A stretch of DNA of 7,601 nucleotides from the NCBI GenBank assembly GCA_013813135.1, contig JACCSF010000414.1:1-7601 (forward strand). The letters are read 5' to 3'. The notes below the pieces were generated by a model. It made no database searches, had not been told where the DNA came from, and saw only the letters and a list, made by a program, of their open reading frames with translations. Within the stretch, counting starts at the first letter, position 1. The number at the start of each line of letters is the position of its first letter. The translations under genes were made by a program, and so were the position numbers. This document shows, one piece after another, positions 6,198-7,601 of this stretch. The DNA comes from Thermoleophilaceae bacterium. Its GTDB lineage: Bacteria; Actinomycetota; Thermoleophilia; Solirubrobacterales; Thermoleophilaceae.

Positions 6198-7172
6198 CTA
6201 GGGCGGGGCGGCCGTCGAACCCCGCACGAGCAGCTCCGCCGGCAGCACCACCCGCTTCCGCGTCCGGCGCCCCGCCATCCGCGCCTCGAGCAGCTCGAAG
6301 GCGCTGGCGCCCAGCTGCTCGGCGTCGAGGGCCACGGTCGTGAGGGGCGGCTCGAGCACGCGCGCGAAGTCCATGTCGTCGAAGCCGATCACCGACACAT
6401 CGCCGGGAATCCGCAGCCCGCTCTCCCGGGCCGCGAGGTAGAGCCCGGCGGCGACGATGTCGTCGTCGCAGAACACGGCGGTGGGTTCCTCCGCCAGGAG
6501 CGGGCCGGCGGCGTCGCGCGCGTCGTCGATCGTGATCGCGGTCATGGCGCGTGGCTGGGCGTCGGGATCCAGGCCGGCCTCGGCCAGCACGCGCCGCCGG
6601 GCCGCCTCGCGCAGGTGGAAGGTCGGCGCGTCGAACGCGGCGGCGAGGTGCCCGATCCGGCGGTGACCGAGCTCCACCAGGTGCTCGAAGGCGGCAGCCG
6701 CGCCGCCCTCGGCGTCGAAGCGCACCGACGGCCGCCCCGGCGCCTCGGCCTCCATCAGCACCGCGTGCTGGTCGGGGCCGAGCGCCTCCGGCGCGCTGAC
6801 CTCGAAGAGCAGGTAGCCGTCGACAGGGCCGGCGCGCAGCGCCTCGAAGGACTGCTCCTCCCAGCGGCGGTCGTTGGCCGTGTCGACCAGTGCCACCGTG
6901 TAGCCGGCGGCCTGCGCCGCACGCTGCGAGCCGCGCAGGACGCGGCTGAAGAACGGGTTGGTGATGTCGGGGACGAGTAGCGCCACCGCCCGCGAGCTGC
7001 CCAGCCGCAGGGCCTGCGCGGCGACGTTCGGGCGGTAGCCGAGCTCGCGTGCGCAGCGGCGGACACGCTGCTGGGTCGCCTCCGAGACCCGCCCCTGGCC
7101 CTTGCCCGAGAAGACGAGCGAGACGGTGGACTGCGAGACGCCGGCGCGCCGAGCGACGTCGACGCTCGTCAC
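6198..7172 (-). CDS. LacI-family transcriptional regulator
   Basis: An intact 324-residue protein from the GTG at 7172, a normal LacI-family length. Residues 3-24 form the helix-turn-helix ('SVDVARRAGVSQSTVSLVFS'). 'RVSEATQQRVRRCARELGYR' and 'PNVAAQALRLGSS' complete the headpiece, with Leu55 at the minor-groove position of the hinge helix. The rest is the two-lobed periplasmic-binding-protein-like effector domain: 'ALLVPDITNPFFSRVLRG', 'GPVDGYLLFEVS', 'FDAEGGAAAAFEHLVELGHR', 'TAVFCDDDIVAAGLYLAARE', 'VSVIGFDDMDFARVLEPPLT'. The effector is probably a sugar or nucleoside-like small molecule, but the specificity is not readable. There is no clear ribosome site before the start. It is divergent from the exported-protein gene at 7271 and presumably binds the inverted repeat at 7246-7276; the intergenic gap is 98 bases. 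The two-base convergent gap to the hydrolase leaves no room for a terminator between them. Confidence 0.93.
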   Translation of the reverse strand: MTSVDVARRAGVSQSTVSLVFSGKGQGRVSEATQQRVRRCARELGYRPNVAAQALRLGSSRAVALLVPDITNPFFSRVLRGSQRAAQAAGYTVALVDTANDRRWEEQSFEALRAGPVDGYLLFEVSAPEALGPDQHAVLMEAEAPGRPSVRFDAEGGAAAAFEHLVELGHRRIGHLAAAFDAPTFHLREAARRRVLAEAGLDPDAQPRAMTAITIDDARDAAGPLLAEEPTAVFCDDDIVAAGLYLAARESGLRIPGDVSVIGFDDMDFARVLEPPLTTVALDAEQLGASAFELLEARMAGRRTRKRVVLPAELLVRGSTAAPP

Positions 7173-7230
7173 GCGGTGTTGGGTTGTGCGCTCGATGGGG
7201 CCAATGCAACCACGCCCGGGGGCCGGCGGG

Positions 7231-7260
7231 TTGACAGCACCACGACGTCATACGTAGTAT
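7231..7260 (+). promoter_or_regulatory. promoter with near-zero leader for gene at 7271
   Basis: A perfect -35 box TTGACA (7231-7236) and a TAGTAT -10 box (7255-7260, 4 of 6 consensus) are separated by 18 bases. The start codon begins 11 bases after the -10 box, so transcription at the usual distance would begin at or within a few bases of the ATG. There is no Shine-Dalgarno site. A leaderless transcript, common in actinobacteria, is the natural reading. Confidence 0.65.
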
Positions 7261-7276
7261 GTACATACGTATGACG
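7246..7276. promoter_or_regulatory. perfect 11-bp inverted repeat over -10 box and start codon
   Basis: CGTCATACGTA (7246-7256) and TACGTATGACG (7266-7276) are exact inverse complements separated by 9 bases. Inside lies a second palindrome, GTATGTACATAC (7257-7268). CATACGTA also occurs twice as a direct repeat with a 15-bp period (7249-7256 and 7264-7271), the second copy lying in the 10-bp palindrome CATACGTATG, whose CG centre recalls LacI-family operators. The element covers the -10 box, the likely transcript start and the first two codons, so a bound protein would prevent initiation. The LacI-type protein encoded next to it is the best candidate; this is inferred from position. Confidence 0.75.
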
Positions 7277-7601
7277 GATCTTGCTCCAACCATCGCCGCC
7301 TTCCTGGCCGCCGGCGTGGTGGCCGCCGGAGGCCTGCTCGCCGGTGACGCCGACGGCCGGGCCGGTTCCGCGCCTCGGACCGCGTTGGTGATCGACGCGG
7401 CCGCAGGACGCGACGGGCGTGAGCTGCTCGACTCTCGCCTGCGCGACGTCGACGCCGAGGTCCGGCTGCCGCGTACGTCCGCGGAGGCGCTCACCAACGT
7501 GCGCTACTTCGCGGCGCAGGACTACCGCATGGTGGTCATGGGGCCGCGCTCCGGCGCCGCCGCCCGCGCCGCCGGCGTCCCGGCCGTGCGCGCACCCGAC
7601 C
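7271..7601 (+). CDS. exported or membrane-anchored protein of unknown function, 5' part
   Basis: The ATG at 7271 opens a frame that continues past the window end, giving 110 visible residues. Residues 8-25 ('IAAFLAAGVVAAGGLLAG') are a hydrophobic segment that could be a signal peptide or anchor, although the usual positive charges before it are absent. After a short linker comes 'TALVIDAAAGRDGRELLDSR', then 'VDAEVRLPRTSAEALTNVRY' and 'FAAQDYRMVVMGP'. This beta-alpha-beta pattern, with 'LxNVRxFAAQxYxxVV', recalls the first lobe of periplasmic binding proteins of the BMP/Med lipoprotein type ('...LAxQGYDLVI...'). The resemblance is loose and there is no lipobox Cys. A binding protein under a divergent LacI regulator would fit an uptake or sensing system, but this is inference. 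It has no ribosome site and is probably read from a leaderless message. Confidence 0.7.
   Translation, partial: MTDLAPTIAAFLAAGVVAAGGLLAGDADGRAGSAPRTALVIDAAAGRDGRELLDSRLRDVDAEVRLPRTSAEALTNVRYFAAQDYRMVVMGPRSGAAARAAGVPAVRAPD

Noticed and set aside
5166..6980. 604-codon plus-strand open frame
   Set aside because: It overlaps the alpha/beta hydrolase in a different frame and the LacI gene antisense; its composition is typical of shadow frames.
7176..7212. GGTTG...CAACC inverted repeat upstream of the LacI start
   Set aside because: The arms match for only five bases and are about 20 bases apart, which is expected by chance in this composition.
5140..7497. 785-codon minus-strand open frame
   Set aside because: It is rich in Arg, Pro and Gly, overlaps the plus-strand hydrolase antisense and the LacI gene in another frame, and contains no recognisable domain. 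It is a by-product of high GC content.

Overview
This is a very GC-rich window with GC-biased third codon positions, strong GGAGG-type ribosome sites on some genes and no sites on others. Together with the gene content (START/SRPBCC-domain proteins, a DUF4287-type N-terminus, TolB-like PD40 repeats, LacI and TetR regulators), this suggests a high-GC actinobacterium. The resemblance of several proteins to Thermoleophilia/Solirubrobacterales-type families is inference from memory, not a search result.

Layout. (1) Bases 1-405 carry the 3' end of a TolB-like beta-propeller gene. (2) Bases 353-1206 are a junction of two broken genes: the C-terminal part of maf (minus strand, frameshifted and cut off near base 615) meets the catalytic domain of a tyrosine recombinase (plus strand, missing its N-terminus, with a stop codon, a frameshift and a lost catalytic Arg). 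(3) About 310 bases follow with no supported gene. (4) An intact TetR-family repressor (minus) is divergent from a frameshifted SRPBCC-DUF3995 membrane fusion (plus). The 65-base gap holds a tandem repeat pair with a 22-bp period. (5) An intact stand-alone SRPBCC protein follows. (6) Next are a frameshifted DUF4287-SRPBCC gene and, on the minus strand, a metallo-beta-lactamase-fold hydrolase relic with two internal deletions. (7) From about base 5305 every gene is intact: an alpha/beta hydrolase, a convergent LacI-family regulator with a 2-base gap, and divergent from it the start of an exported or membrane-anchored protein that runs off the window.

The left 5.3 kb looks like a decaying accessory region: five genes carry single-base frameshifts, truncations, deletions or nonsense changes. 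The right 2.3 kb looks like a functioning regulatory unit. The most striking short element is at 7231-7276. A TTGACA promoter has a -10 box and start codon buried inside a perfect 11-bp-arm inverted repeat, with the -10 so close to the ATG that the transcript should be leaderless. The divergent LacI protein is the obvious candidate ligand. No RNA gene, CRISPR array or insertion-sequence end was found. I do not see a clearly new multi-gene system. The best leads are the 7246-7276 operator, the TetR/SRPBCC-DUF3995 pair and the maf/integrase junction.
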